From positions 22,074-86,073 of the forward strand of contig NZ_FOQA01000010.1 in assembly GCF_900113635.1 (NCBI RefSeq): a stretch of DNA of 64,000 nucleotides, read 5' to 3'. The notes beneath the pieces are model-generated. The model was not told the origin of the DNA. It saw only the letters and a list, made by a program, of their open reading frames with translations, and ran no database searches. Made by a program: the position numbers and the translations under genes. The first letter of the stretch is position 1; every line of letters begins with the position of its first letter. Below are positions 1-8,182 of this stretch, piece by piece. The DNA is from Tindallia magadiensis. Its GTDB lineage: Bacteria; Bacillota; Clostridia; Peptostreptococcales; Tindalliaceae.

Positions 1-1
1 G

Positions 2-373
2 CTGACACGATATTTTTTCAAAGAGCCCTTGAAGCATCAATTCAGAAAACAGTTCCAATATATTGACACATTAGGTCTTCGTTATGGCAGCAGCTTACTA
101 TTTTTCCTGCGGCTATCGGAATTTACTCCTTCTGTGGTGATCAATTCTTTTTTCGCCCTCACTCCTATGAAAGCTAGCACTTACTTCCGGGTGAGTTTGA
201 TAAGCATTGTGCCCGGAGTACTTTTATTTACCAATGCTGGCTTGCAGCTTTCAGAGATACAGCAGCCATCAGATTTTTTTAATATCAATATCCTAATCAC
301 TTTAGTGGTTATAGGCCTTCTTCCTATTCTTTGTGAATATATTTATTTAAGGCATCAACATGACCCGGAGTAA
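2..373 (+). CDS. VTT-domain (TVP38/DedA-like) membrane protein, C-terminal part
   Basis: The frame is open from the window edge, so the 5' end is missing; an internal TTG at 29 has no convincing ribosome-binding site. The visible ~123 residues contain the conserved core of the SNARE-associated/VTT family: an R-x-SEFTPSVVIN-like stretch followed by 'YFRVSLISIVPGVLLF' and a glycine-containing segment, then a last hydrophobic helix and a short charged tail. Proteins of this family are polytopic membrane proteins, some of which act in lipid scrambling or small-molecule uptake; no specific substrate can be read here. A complete homologous protein lies at 53638-54366. A bidirectional terminator follows at once. 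Confidence 0.7.
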   Translation: MTRYFFKEPLKHQFRKQFQYIDTLGLRYGSSLLFFLRLSEFTPSVVINSFFALTPMKASTYFRVSLISIVPGVLLFTNAGLQLSEIQQPSDFFNINILITLVVIGLLPILCEYIYLRHQHDPE

Positions 374-389
374 GAGAATCCTAAAAAGA

Positions 390-437
390 AAACGCCTTGC
401 CGTAACATCAGAAAAGATGTGCGCAAGGCGTTTCTTT
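390..437. terminator. Bidirectional intrinsic terminator
   Basis: A perfect 11-bp inverted repeat (AAACGCCTTGC at 390-400 and its complement at 423-433) has A-rich and T-rich flanks. It lies between the convergent VTT-protein gene and nhaC and can serve both strands. Confidence 0.85.
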
Positions 438-458
438 CGTTTTCTTTGAGCGTCAACC

Positions 459-1853
459 TTAAATCTCTTTCATGACGGAATCATAGAGAAATCGGTTTGT
501 AAATCCGTAGAAAATACTGATTATAATACAGGAAAAAGCCAGCCACATAAAGGGTAAATATTCTAACGTAGAAACCCCTAAGATTCCGGCCATGTATACA
601 CCATTATCACTCCATGGCACCATACCCGATGTTAAGGTAGAACCAAACTCGGAATTTCTCGAAAGTACGCGGCGATCCAGCCCTAGTTCATCTATTTTTT
701 CACTCATAATTTTAGGTGTCAAAATTAAGGCAACGTACATACCACTTCCAAAGAAATTTCCAAAAAAACCGGTAATAATGGTTGCCACCGAAGCCGTTCC
801 CGCATTTGTCACCCATTTATCCAGCAATACTCTTGTTAGCTTTTTCAAGACTCCAATTTCTCCTAATAGTCCTCCAAAGCCTAGTCCAAAGATAATAATG
901 GCAAGAGAGCCCAGCATCGACGCCATGCCGCCGCGACTAAGAATATTATCAATAAATTCAAGGCCTGTATCTTGTGGAATTTGTGCCCAAGCCGTTGTCA
1001 GAGCTACCGTTGCCGGCAACCCTTGAAAGATAACGCCCCACACAATCCCTAAAAATGCACCGAAAGCAATGACCGGAATGGCCGGTTTTTTCATCACCAG
1101 TAGCGTGATAATCAGAGCCATCGGAATCAATGAAAAGAGATTCACATTAAAGATGGTACTAATCGATCCCATAACGGTTTCCACTTGAGCTAAATCGGCA
1201 GCACCATCGCTATAACGAAATCCTACAATGGTAAACGCAATGGATGTGATCACATAGGCAGGTACTGTAACAGGAACCATGGCTTTCACGTGATCAATAA
1301 CGTCTACATTCGACATGGTTGCTGTCAGAATGGTACTGTCTGACACTGGCGAAAGTTTGTCTCCAAAGTAAGCACCGGAAAGTACGGCACCAGCGGTTAA
1401 AGCTGGGGGCATTCCCAGACCAGCACCAATACCCATCATAGCAATTCCGGCGGTTCCAGCGGATCCCCAGGACGTGCCTGTCGTCAGAGAAGTAATGGAT
1501 GTGATTAACAGCGTCGCCAATAAGAAAATGGACGGATGAATGGTTTGAAGTCCATAGTAAATGAAACTGGGTACAATACCACCTGAAATCCAGGTACCTA
1601 TCAGTGCTCCCACTGTCAGCAAAATCAAAATGGCGTTCATTCCATTAGCAATCCCTTTGATGGCCGCTTTTTCCATATCAATATACGCCATCCCCATGGA
1701 TTTCCCAACGGCAAACGCTAAGAACCAGCCACCAAAAAGAGCCAGTTGAACACCGATTCCAGAAGAAATAAATATAAAGGCCAATGCTAAAAATCCACCC
1801 AACACAAACAACACTTGCCACATTTTAGGTAACATTTCATTTTTTTCTGTCAT
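459..1853 (-). CDS. nhaC: NhaC-family Na+/H+ antiporter
   Basis: A 464-residue polytopic membrane protein with about eleven or twelve hydrophobic segments. It carries the NhaC-family core 'GTSWGSAGTAGIAMMGIG' around residue 130, followed by 'GAYFGDKLSPVSDST'. Family members exchange Na+ for H+; some relatives carry organic substrates (MleN malate/lactate, tyrosine transporters), so the substrate is not certain. The ATG at 1853 follows a GGGGGAGG ribosome-binding site. The gene has its own long leader with a sigma-54-type promoter at 2058-2073 and repeated activator-like sites. The neighbouring NtrC-type regulator and solute-sensing kinase suggest expression in response to an extracellular small molecule, which would suit an organic-substrate transporter as well as pH or sodium homeostasis. 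Confidence 0.9.
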   Translation of the reverse strand: MTEKNEMLPKMWQVLFVLGGFLALAFIFISSGIGVQLALFGGWFLAFAVGKSMGMAYIDMEKAAIKGIANGMNAILILLTVGALIGTWISGGIVPSFIYYGLQTIHPSIFLLATLLITSITSLTTGTSWGSAGTAGIAMMGIGAGLGMPPALTAGAVLSGAYFGDKLSPVSDSTILTATMSNVDVIDHVKAMVPVTVPAYVITSIAFTIVGFRYSDGAADLAQVETVMGSISTIFNVNLFSLIPMALIITLLVMKKPAIPVIAFGAFLGIVWGVIFQGLPATVALTTAWAQIPQDTGLEFIDNILSRGGMASMLGSLAIIIFGLGFGGLLGEIGVLKKLTRVLLDKWVTNAGTASVATIITGFFGNFFGSGMYVALILTPKIMSEKIDELGLDRRVLSRNSEFGSTLTSGMVPWSDNGVYMAGILGVSTLEYLPFMWLAFSCIIISIFYGFTNRFLYDSVMKEI

Positions 1854-1918
1854 TTTCCTCCCCCTTCACCTTGTATCTTAACCCTTTCTCTTTTACCTTT
1901 GTTCTGATACCATCCATC

Positions 1919-1951
1919 CTATGGGCTGCCACCAAAACCGGTTTTCTTCAT
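1919..1951 (-). CDS. Possible 10-residue leader peptide of nhaC
   Basis: Within the predicted nhaC leader an ATG at 1951 follows a strong GAGGAGG ribosome-binding site at 7-8 nt spacing. It opens a 10-codon frame (MKKTGFGGSP) that stops 65 bases before the nhaC start. The good ribosome-binding site is the only support; there is no evident terminator or alternative hairpin near it. Confidence 0.25.
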   Translation of the reverse strand: MKKTGFGGSP

Positions 1952-2057
1952 AAGATCCTCCTCTCACCCTTGCCTGCCCTTACGCTGTTCAGGATCAATT
2001 CACGCAAGATACTTTATCAGATGACTACTACGGATAAAGCATTCTGCTTATAGAATA

Positions 2058-2073
2058 TGCAAATCTTATGCCA
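2058..2073 (-). promoter_or_regulatory. Sigma-54 (-24/-12) promoter for nhaC
   Basis: The minus strand reads TGGCATAAGATTTGCA, matching the sigma-54 consensus TGGCAC-N5-TTGCW at 15 of the defined positions except one, with GG and GC elements at the required spacing. It would start an RNA about 195 bases upstream of the nhaC ATG. The adjacent gene encodes a sigma-54 activator. Confidence 0.8.
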
Positions 2074-2119
2074 GTTCAGAATATTTTCCAATAACCTGCT
2101 TTTCCAATACTTTAGCTAT

Positions 2120-2152
2120 AAAAAACAGGAGTATCCTTAAAGGACACTCCTG
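2120..2152 (-). terminator. Intrinsic terminator of the kinase/response-regulator operon
   Basis: A CAGGAGTATCC/GGACACTCCTG inverted repeat (one mismatch) is followed on the minus strand by a run of six T. It lies just after the response-regulator gene and upstream of the sigma-54 promoter, so it separates the two transcripts. Confidence 0.75.
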
Positions 2153-2158
2153 CTAGTA

Positions 2159-2214
2159 GGAAATTTTTTGCCACATTCTCGGGAAATTTTTTGCCATATA
2201 GGAAATTTTTTGCC
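2159..2214. repeat. Three copies of a 14-bp near-palindrome: probable activator binding sites
   Basis: GGAAATTTTTTGCC occurs exactly at 2159-2172, 2182-2195 and 2201-2214. Each copy is nearly palindromic (GG-x-AA...TT-x-CC). They lie about 86 to 141 bp upstream of the -24 element of the nhaC sigma-54 promoter, the usual distance for upstream activator sites of NtrC-type proteins. Binding by the neighbouring regulator is inferred. Confidence 0.7.
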
Positions 2215-2256
2215 TATATGCCTCTCTCCGACTTATTTTAACCCATACTCTGTGAT

Positions 2257-3627
2257 TTATTTCAAACCATACTCTGTGATTTTATTGAATAGCTGTCTTC
2301 GACTAACATGAAGTTTTTTTGCTGCTTCGGAAATATTCTGATTGCAAAGCATCAACACTTCTTCAATGTAACGGGCTTCAAATTCTTTTCTGACATCTTT
2401 TAGTGGTTTGATGATACTGGATGTTGTCTTCATCTTTGCTTCATCATTTCTTCGAACTTCGGGTAATTCAGCTTCTTTAATAACGCCTTCCGTTGATAAA
2501 ACAACCAGTCGCTCTACTATATTTTTCAATTCCCGGATATTTCCCGGATAAGGATAGGTAAGCAAAAAATCCATCACGCCCGCTTCAATCCGGTGGATTT
2601 TCTTTTTCATTTCCTTTTCTGATGCCCGCACAAAATAGTTGATCAGATCAGGAATATCTTCTTTTCGATCTCTTAAGGGTGGAATTTCAATCGTAATGGA
2701 GCTAATGCGAAAAAAGAGGTCTTCCCGAAAAAGTCCTTCTTCAACGGCTTTGTGAAGATCCCGGTTGGTTGCACAGATCAAGCGAAAATCAACATCAATT
2801 CCTTTGTTACTGCCAATTCTTTCAATTTTTCTTGTTTCAATGGCTCTTAACAGTTTTGCCTGGGTGTTCAAGGAAAGTTCACCGATTTCATCTAAGAATA
2901 ACGTGCCACCATGAGCCGCCTCAAACCTTCCTTTTCGTCTTTCGATGGCCCCTGTAAAGGAACCTTTTTCATGTCCAAAAAGCTCTGATTCCAGCATGTT
3001 TTCAGAAAGAGCATGGCAACTTACCGCCATAGAGCCATGATTTTTTCGTTTGCTGCAATGATGAATATGATCAGCCATTACTTCTTTCCCCACACCGGAT
3101 TCGCCTAAAATCAGAATGTTAATATTGCTCTCTGCCGCTTTTTCAGCCATTTCTACTACTTTTTGAAACTTTTTATTTTTTGTATTGGCCATGCATTTAA
3201 TGGATGGTCGCAAACTTCTCAGCATTTCATTTTCACTTTCTAAGGAAGCAAATCGCTCGATTTTTTGAATTTCTATCAGTAAGGCTTCTGTATCATGACC
3301 TTTGATAAAATAGGTGAAAGCTCCCTTTTTCATTGCTTCCACGGCGTTTTGAATGGTTCCATAGCCTGTAACCATGATCACTTCTGTATCACGATAATTC
3401 GCTTTAATCTGCTCCAGTAGTTCCATACCGTTAACTTCGTCCATCATCAGGTCTGTTAATACAAGATGATAGTTTTTCCTCTTTAGCTTTTCCAAGGCTT
3501 CTTTTCCATTGGCAGCCGTATCAGTTTCATATCCTTTTTTTTCCAGGATTGTCTGCAGCACTTCTCTGTATGCTTCTTCATCGTCTACAATCAGTACCTT
3601 TAACATCTTACGCTGATTCATTTCCAT
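2257..3627 (-). CDS. NtrC-family sigma-54-dependent response regulator
   Basis: The 456 residues contain a receiver domain (residues 8-120, DD pair near 15 and phosphoacceptor Asp59 in 'LVLTDLMM'), an AAA+ domain (Walker A 'GESGVGKE' near 176, the sigma-54 contact loop GSFTGA, Walker B 'GGTLFLDEIGE') and a C-terminal Fis-type helix-turn-helix. It should activate sigma-54 RNA polymerase after phosphorylation. The ATG at 3627 has a GGAGG site five bases upstream and overlaps the kinase gene by 20 bp, indicating translational coupling. The probable target is the adjacent nhaC, whose upstream region carries a sigma-54 promoter and three repeated sites. Confidence 0.93.
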   Translation of the reverse strand: MEMNQRKMLKVLIVDDEEAYREVLQTILEKKGYETDTAANGKEALEKLKRKNYHLVLTDLMMDEVNGMELLEQIKANYRDTEVIMVTGYGTIQNAVEAMKKGAFTYFIKGHDTEALLIEIQKIERFASLESENEMLRSLRPSIKCMANTKNKKFQKVVEMAEKAAESNINILILGESGVGKEVMADHIHHCSKRKNHGSMAVSCHALSENMLESELFGHEKGSFTGAIERRKGRFEAAHGGTLFLDEIGELSLNTQAKLLRAIETRKIERIGSNKGIDVDFRLICATNRDLHKAVEEGLFREDLFFRISSITIEIPPLRDRKEDIPDLINYFVRASEKEMKKKIHRIEAGVMDFLLTYPYPGNIRELKNIVERLVVLSTEGVIKEAELPEVRRNDEAKMKTTSSIIKPLKDVRKEFEARYIEEVLMLCNQNISEAAKKLHVSRRQLFNKITEYGLK

Positions 3628-5641
3628 CCTCGCCTCCTTCCAGCGGCAGACTGATCCGGAAGGTAGTACCTTCTCCAGGGATGCTTTCTACCTGTATCTT
3701 TCCTGCCAGCTTTTTCACTTCATTGTACACAATATATAGTCCGAGACCCGTTCCTTTCCCCATGGCTTTGGTGGTAAAAAAAGGATTGAATATTTTTTCC
3801 TGATTTTCTGCTTCAATCCCAATACCGGTATCGGAACAGGATAGAAGCAACCTATCTTGCTGTTTTTCACAGCCAATGGTTAGTCTTCCTCCTTCAGGCA
3901 TTGCATCAATAGCATTGGAAATCAAATTAATCAGTATGTGTTTCATTGCTTCCTGATTAATATAACACTGGCTGTCTACCTTACAAATAACTTCTTTCCG
4001 GATATTTTTGTTTTTCATTTCTTTACTTTCCAGATTCATGACATTTGCAATCACTTCGTGAAGATGAACTTTTTCTTTTTTATCTTCTGTTAACCTTGAA
4101 AAGTTAAGCAAATTATCAATAACGTTGCTGGATTTTTTTACGGAACTTTCAATGACATCTATTGCTTTTTGATTTAAAGAATCCTGCATGCTGATATTTT
4201 CCTTTAATAGATAGCAATAGCTTCGGATTAAACCAAGAGGATTTCTGATTTCATGAGCTACTCCTGCCGCCAGCTGGCCTATGGCCGCCATTTTATTGGC
4301 ATGTAACAGCTGTTGTTCCCCTATCCGAAGGTCTGTCATGTCTTTGATCATGATCAGTACCCGCTCTGTTTTTCTTTCCTTATCCTTTAACGGAAAGGTG
4401 GTTTTTTCGTAGATCCGATTGTCGTATTCCATTTCTTTCCGAAAGTCTTTTTCTTTTATCAGGGTCTTTTTCATCAGACATTCATTGCAACTGGTATGGA
4501 GCAAGCCAGGGTAATCTTTGCAATTCTTTCCGATAATTTCATCTGATGTGTGCTGTATCAATTCACAAAAAGCTTTGTTAACGTTTAAGATACCACAGTC
4601 TTTATCCACCACCACCATTAAATGGGTTAAGCCATTAAAGGTGGTTTCTAAGTCATTTCGACTGACAAACAGCTCCTCTGTTCTTTTTTCCACTTCTTTC
4701 TTTAACTGGTTGTTCCATGCATAAATCAAGAGCATTGCCATGGCAAAAATGGACAGAATACCACCTACACTGATGACCGTCCTCTCTGAAACCCTTTCTT
4801 TAATAAAAGGGGCTGATATTCCAAACCATTTACGTTGAATATCTGTCATGGTTTCTTTTTGATTTAGGCTTGCGATTCCTTTGTTTAGAATGCTTAGAAG
4901 CTTTTTCTCGGATTGAGGAACTGCCAGGACGCTCTCTATTTCATAAAGGGGATTTTCAGCAATTTTATATTCATCGCTGATGCCCATCTGATCAAGCATG
5001 AAACTGATGACCGGTTCATCGCCCACGACGGCGTCCACTTCTCCACTTTTTAATAGACGAATTCCTTCTTTGTAATTTGGTACATGCCGAAAAGTCACTT
5101 GCTCCACTCGACTCTCTAAGAACCCATTCACATAATCACCTTTTTGTGCCGCTACGGTTTTATTTTTCAGGTGATCATAGTGCTTAATCTGGTCGTTGTC
5201 CACTGGTATCAGGATAATACCCCGCTGATTATAAATCGGTTTTGAAAATAAAAAATGCTCTGCCCTTTCTTCCGAAGGGTACATATCCGCAATCTGTGTT
5301 TCGCCCTTCGCTAAACTTGCCAAGGCTTCCTCCCATACAAGAGGTTGAACCTGTATCTCTTTTCCCAGTTCAATAGAGAGGGCATTAATATAGTCAACGA
5401 TAATTCCTTTGTATTGACCGGTTTTGGGATCTTGAAACCTTAATGGAGGTGCATATTGATCCGAACCATAAATAATTTCTCCATAGGACTGTAACCATTC
5501 ACGTTCTTCTTCTGTCAGGCTTCCATTGATTCCAAAAAACTCTTTCAGATTAGTATTGTATCCCGTTCTCAAAATCATATCTACAGATCCAACGATCAGT
5601 AGGATAAAAATCAAAGCGGACACCACCATCTTCTTTCCCAT
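3608..5641 (-). CDS. Histidine kinase with extracytoplasmic solute-binding domain
   Basis: A 677-residue membrane kinase. Order of parts: N-terminal signal/transmembrane helix (5-25), a family-3 solute-binding domain outside the membrane (about 45-275), a second transmembrane helix (about 288-310), a coiled linker, a PAS domain (about 325-440) with a short cysteine-containing insert (H-x2-C-x2-C), a HisKA domain with His463 in 'GVAHEIRNPLG', and a C-terminal ATPase with N box, 'DTGIGI' and 'GTGLGLYI'. Family-3 domains usually bind amino acids or similar small polar molecules, so the ligand is probably of that kind. It forms a two-gene operon with the downstream NtrC-type regulator. A GGAGGTGAG site precedes the ATG. 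Confidence 0.92.
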   Translation of the reverse strand: MGKKMVVSALIFILLIVGSVDMILRTGYNTNLKEFFGINGSLTEEEREWLQSYGEIIYGSDQYAPPLRFQDPKTGQYKGIIVDYINALSIELGKEIQVQPLVWEEALASLAKGETQIADMYPSEERAEHFLFSKPIYNQRGIILIPVDNDQIKHYDHLKNKTVAAQKGDYVNGFLESRVEQVTFRHVPNYKEGIRLLKSGEVDAVVGDEPVISFMLDQMGISDEYKIAENPLYEIESVLAVPQSEKKLLSILNKGIASLNQKETMTDIQRKWFGISAPFIKERVSERTVISVGGILSIFAMAMLLIYAWNNQLKKEVEKRTEELFVSRNDLETTFNGLTHLMVVVDKDCGILNVNKAFCELIQHTSDEIIGKNCKDYPGLLHTSCNECLMKKTLIKEKDFRKEMEYDNRIYEKTTFPLKDKERKTERVLIMIKDMTDLRIGEQQLLHANKMAAIGQLAAGVAHEIRNPLGLIRSYCYLLKENISMQDSLNQKAIDVIESSVKKSSNVIDNLLNFSRLTEDKKEKVHLHEVIANVMNLESKEMKNKNIRKEVICKVDSQCYINQEAMKHILINLISNAIDAMPEGGRLTIGCEKQQDRLLLSCSDTGIGIEAENQEKIFNPFFTTKAMGKGTGLGLYIVYNEVKKLAGKIQVESIPGEGTTFRISLPLEGGEDGNESA

Positions 5642-5661
5642 GCTTATGCTCTCACCTCCGA

Positions 5662-5687
5662 GACACGGGGACGTTTCTCTCTGTCCC
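5662..5687 (+). repeat. 25-bp dispersed palindromic repeat (RAYT/REP family)
   Basis: A variant of the repeat found throughout the window, ending in GACGTTTCTCTCTGTCCC. It sits directly upstream of the ribosome-binding site of the kinase gene, within its 5' leader. Confidence 0.75.
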
Positions 5688-5690
5688 GCA

Positions 5691-5750
5691 TTTCTGTTTC
5701 TTTCTGTTTCTTTCTGTTTCTTTCTGTTTCTTTCTGTTTCTTTCTGCTTC
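5691..5750. repeat. Six tandem 10-bp units in the kinase leader
   Basis: Five exact TTTCTGTTTC units followed by one TTTCTGCTTC unit. On the transcribed (minus) strand this is a purine-rich GAAACAGAAA array lying 50 to 110 bases before the kinase ATG. Perfect short tandem units of this kind can gain or lose copies by slippage. Confidence 0.95.
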
Positions 5751-5799
5751 TTCAGATTGCTTTCGGACTTCTTCCGTAAGCACGACCTTCTTCGCTCAC

Positions 5800-5826
5800 A
5801 TTATCCTAAATAGGCCTATAAATCAA
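5800..5826 (-). promoter_or_regulatory. Weak candidate promoter of the kinase/regulator operon
   Basis: Minus-strand TTGATT and GATAAT elements separated by 15 bp, upstream of the 10-bp repeat array. The spacing is shorter than ideal. Confidence 0.3.
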
Positions 5827-5933
5827 TATGGAAAAATACCTGCACCCTTTCCCTTCTTAGGGAAGCCTGCTGAAATGAAACCTAATTCTCCAAAAATCTT
5901 CAAGAAATTCCCAGAAAACTTCATTAAGAGCAC

Positions 5934-5961
5934 TTGACATCACCAACTAATATGATATATT
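5934..5961 (+). promoter_or_regulatory. Sigma-A promoter of the DUF3796/HTH pair
   Basis: TTGACA at 5934-5939 and TATATT at 5956-5961 with a 16-bp spacer, about 95 bp before the DUF3796 start. Confidence 0.65.
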
Positions 5962-6056
5962 AAAATCACACAATGTTATAAATACTTAACATATGGTTAT
6001 ATATGTATATCTTTTAGTTTTGTTTTTCACTCATTAAAAGTAAAAAGGGGAAGGTT

Positions 6057-6407
6057 ATGATGAAAAAAGGTAGATTGCGGTATTTAGGACTTTTAGGTTT
6101 TATCGGTTTCGGAGGGGTAATCACTGGAAATTTTGGAATGTTTGGTTTTTTTGGTTTTTTTGCCTTCTTTGGTGCATCTCTTCAACAGCAGGATGAAATG
6201 CTTCGCCATAACTTAGCTCGAGCCGGACTCAATGGCTTTGTGGTTTCTATGTTAGGTTTATCCGCTTCTATTCTAGCCGTAACCATGTTTGAATCATGGG
6301 CTTATTTGGCATTAATGGTGGGAATTACCTTTGCGGCACAAATCCTTACTTTCAGCTTTAGCCTTATGCATTATGAACGCAAGGGAGGCGTTTCTGATGA
6401 CCATTAA
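6057..6407 (+). CDS. DUF3796-like small membrane protein
   Basis: A 116-residue protein with a glycine/phenylalanine-rich N-terminal half ('[10 protein letters not shown]') and two further hydrophobic segments, giving three or four membrane helices. This composition, size and pairing with a small Xre-type regulator match the DUF3796 family of Firmicutes, whose function is unknown. The ATG follows AAAGGGGAAGG. The stop overlaps the start of the next gene, so the two are translated together. Confidence 0.65.
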   Translation: MMKKGRLRYLGLLGFIGFGGVITGNFGMFGFFGFFAFFGASLQQQDEMLRHNLARAGLNGFVVSMLGLSASILAVTMFESWAYLALMVGITFAAQILTFSFSLMHYERKGGVSDDH

Positions 6408-6606
6408 AATGAAGAATCGGATCAAGGAGTTCCGGGCACGGCATGATCTGACCCAGGAAGCGTTGGCTCAGAAGGTGGATGTCAGGAGAGAAACCATTGG
6501 ACACATTGAAAAGGGACGGTACAATTTATCCCTATTATTAGCCTGGAAGATTGCGAAGGCATTGGAAAGCAGTCTTGAAGAATTGTTTCAGTTTGAAGAA
6601 ATGTAA
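6397..6606 (+). CDS. Small Xre-family HTH regulator
   Basis: About 69 residues forming a single Cro/CI-type helix-turn-helix: '[20 protein letters not shown]' is the recognition unit, followed by the usual '[19 protein letters not shown]' segment. It resembles the short YozG/YgzD-type regulators that accompany small membrane proteins. The ATG at 6397 was chosen because AGGGAGG lies eight bases upstream; the open frame extends further but without support. It overlaps the preceding gene by 11 bp and probably regulates the pair. Confidence 0.88.
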   Translation: MTIKMKNRIKEFRARHDLTQEALAQKVDVRRETIGHIEKGRYNLSLLLAWKIAKALESSLEELFQFEEM

Positions 6607-6611
6607 GGACA

Positions 6612-7602
6612 GGAGAAGGACAGGGGGACGTTTCTCTCTGTCCTTCTCCCGGGTTCTAAAAAAAATAAGGAATGCTAAAGCCACAGAGCCTCGCATTCCC
6701 TTTCTTGCGTTTGTCATATTTATTCGATGAATATGATGACTGCAATAACCACCACCGGTAAGGTTCTCCTTAAAGTCAGGGTGCTGTTTATTTGACAGCA
6801 CCCTCAACGACGCCTTTGCTCACACCAAACACCCTGGCCAACTGCCGTATGCTGCCCCTTTTCTGTTGATAAAGATCTCTAATCAGTTCCCTGCATTTAT
6901 CTGTGCCTAATTCACTTGGGCTTCTTTGGTACTCTTGTTGTATCAAGACCAGCAGTTGACTGTCGGTCATTTTTCCAGCAACTTCAAATCCAAGGTACTT
7001 CTCTTCATTTTGTTGGTTCATAAAAATTTCAAATTGCTTTTTTGACTGAAAATAACCCATGATTCTGTCTGTTGACAGATGAGTGCTTTTTCCATGATAA
7101 GCTTCTAAATACTGGCGGTAACTGCTCCAGGTATAGTTATCTGCCTTTTTTGTCATTCCTGCCTTTATTGGATTTTGATGAATATAACGGGCGACAGCAA
7201 CTAAAGATGTATCATTTTCTACCGGTTCGCTTCTATATCGATTTTGAAAAAGGTGACCTGCTCGGCCGTATTGATGATTATGCCATAACACGTAACCCAC
7301 TGTAATTCGTTTCATGACGGTCCCCAAATCTTCCATTTCTTCCATCAGCAGATGAATGTGGTTATCCATCAAGCAGTAAGCCAGTAATTGAAATCCACTC
7401 TTTTTCTGTGCTTGAAATAACTGTGTCAAAAATTTTTTCCGGTCACCTTCTTCCAGAAATAGGTTTCGATCATCAATTCCTTTCAGCATCACATGATAGA
7501 TGCCCGTATTACTTTTCTTTCGTGCTTGTCTCGGCATTCCAATCACCCTGTTCTAGCATATCATGCTCCTTGAAAAAGGACAAGAGAAACGTCCCCCTGT
7601 CC
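6612..7602 (-). mobile_element. RAYT element: Y1 transposase gene between inverted 25-bp repeat ends
   Basis: The left end (6612-6649) holds a perfect 12-bp stem around GACAGGGGGACGTTTCTCTC; the right end (7578-7602) is the same repeat in inverted orientation. Between them lies the RAYT gene and, at 6651-6780, a non-coding stretch containing a second hairpin (GGAATGC...GCATTCC). Shortened relatives with the same ends and parts of this interior occur at 33894-34140 and 36498-36746, which supports treating the whole segment as one element. Confidence 0.75.
6788..7537 (-). CDS. REP-associated tyrosine transposase (RAYT, Y1/HUH family)
   Basis: A 249-residue protein starting MPRQARKKS, as is typical for the family. 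It carries the HUH motif in 'MDNHIHLLMEE' (near residue 65) and the probable catalytic tyrosine in 'ARYIHQNP' (near 118), followed by a C-terminal helix-turn-helix-like region ('SIRQLARVFGVSKG'). RAYTs are single-copy transposases linked to dispersed palindromic repeats. The ATG at 7537 has an AGGGTGA site; an in-frame GTG three codons upstream lacks one. All key motifs are intact, so it could be active. Confidence 0.9.
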   Translation of the reverse strand: MPRQARKKSNTGIYHVMLKGIDDRNLFLEEGDRKKFLTQLFQAQKKSGFQLLAYCLMDNHIHLLMEEMEDLGTVMKRITVGYVLWHNHQYGRAGHLFQNRYRSEPVENDTSLVAVARYIHQNPIKAGMTKKADNYTWSSYRQYLEAYHGKSTHLSTDRIMGYFQSKKQFEIFMNQQNEEKYLGFEVAGKMTDSQLLVLIQQEYQRSPSELGTDKCRELIRDLYQQKRGSIRQLARVFGVSKGVVEGAVK

Positions 7603-7977
7603 TTATAGATAAAACAGAATCAGATCCAAAAGGATCGCAATCATAAAAACGACAAAGGATCGATAAAAATGAATAGCCCTTTCTTTTCGAAGGGAGAGTT
7701 TCTCCAGGTATTGTTCTTTAAGATCGCTGTGAAACATGTTTTTAAGTATTTTTTTGTCCCGTTGGATACCAAAAAAAAGAGCATACAATCCTAAAACGAT
7801 TCCCATTAAAAAAATAGCATTGTTGACGAATGAAAGCAAAGGTTCATCGGACAAGAAAAAGCCATAGACAGCTCCCATAACAGCTGCAATCAGTGTAGCA
7901 AGCAAGCCTTCTTTGGTAACAAGCCAAAGAACTGTGGAAAGCCTAGGAATTTTTGTGTAATCGTATTGGTTGGACAT
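7603..7977 (-). CDS. Small membrane protein of unknown function
   Basis: A 124-residue protein, not recognised with certainty. It has two central hydrophobic helices (residues about 27-45 and 52-70), a charged segment 'RDKKILKNMF...LEKLSLRKER' and a C-terminal helix (about 104-123). The length and layout recall small Firmicutes families such as DUF3899 but no diagnostic motif is visible. Its stop codon abuts the right end of the RAYT element. It is separated from the dpp-type operon upstream by about 200 bp. Confidence 0.6.
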   Translation of the reverse strand: MSNQYDYTKIPRLSTVLWLVTKEGLLATLIAAVMGAVYGFFLSDEPLLSFVNNAIFLMGIVLGLYALFFGIQRDKKILKNMFHSDLKEQYLEKLSLRKERAIHFYRSFVVFMIAILLDLILFYL

Positions 7978-8182
7978 TTAGAATTTCCTCTCTCCCCGAT
8001 GGTTCAGCTAAATACTGTTAAATCGCTTGAATCCTCGAAATAGTAACACCTATAAAATGATATTCTTTCACCCAATAGTGAAGATCAAAAAGGGAGAAAG
8101 AGCTCAGTTTTGTGGTTAAGTTACAGCGACCAAGCTAACTCTGCACAAGAAGGAACCCTCCCTTTTACAGCCTTTCTACTTG

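Noticed and set aside
592..1026. 144-codon plus-strand frame inside nhaC
   Set aside because: Shadow of the antiporter gene; no ribosome-binding site and no recognisable family.
2159..2214. CRISPR-like reading of the three 14-bp repeats
   Set aside because: Repeats are too short, spacers are 5-9 bp and there are no cas genes; position fits activator sites instead.
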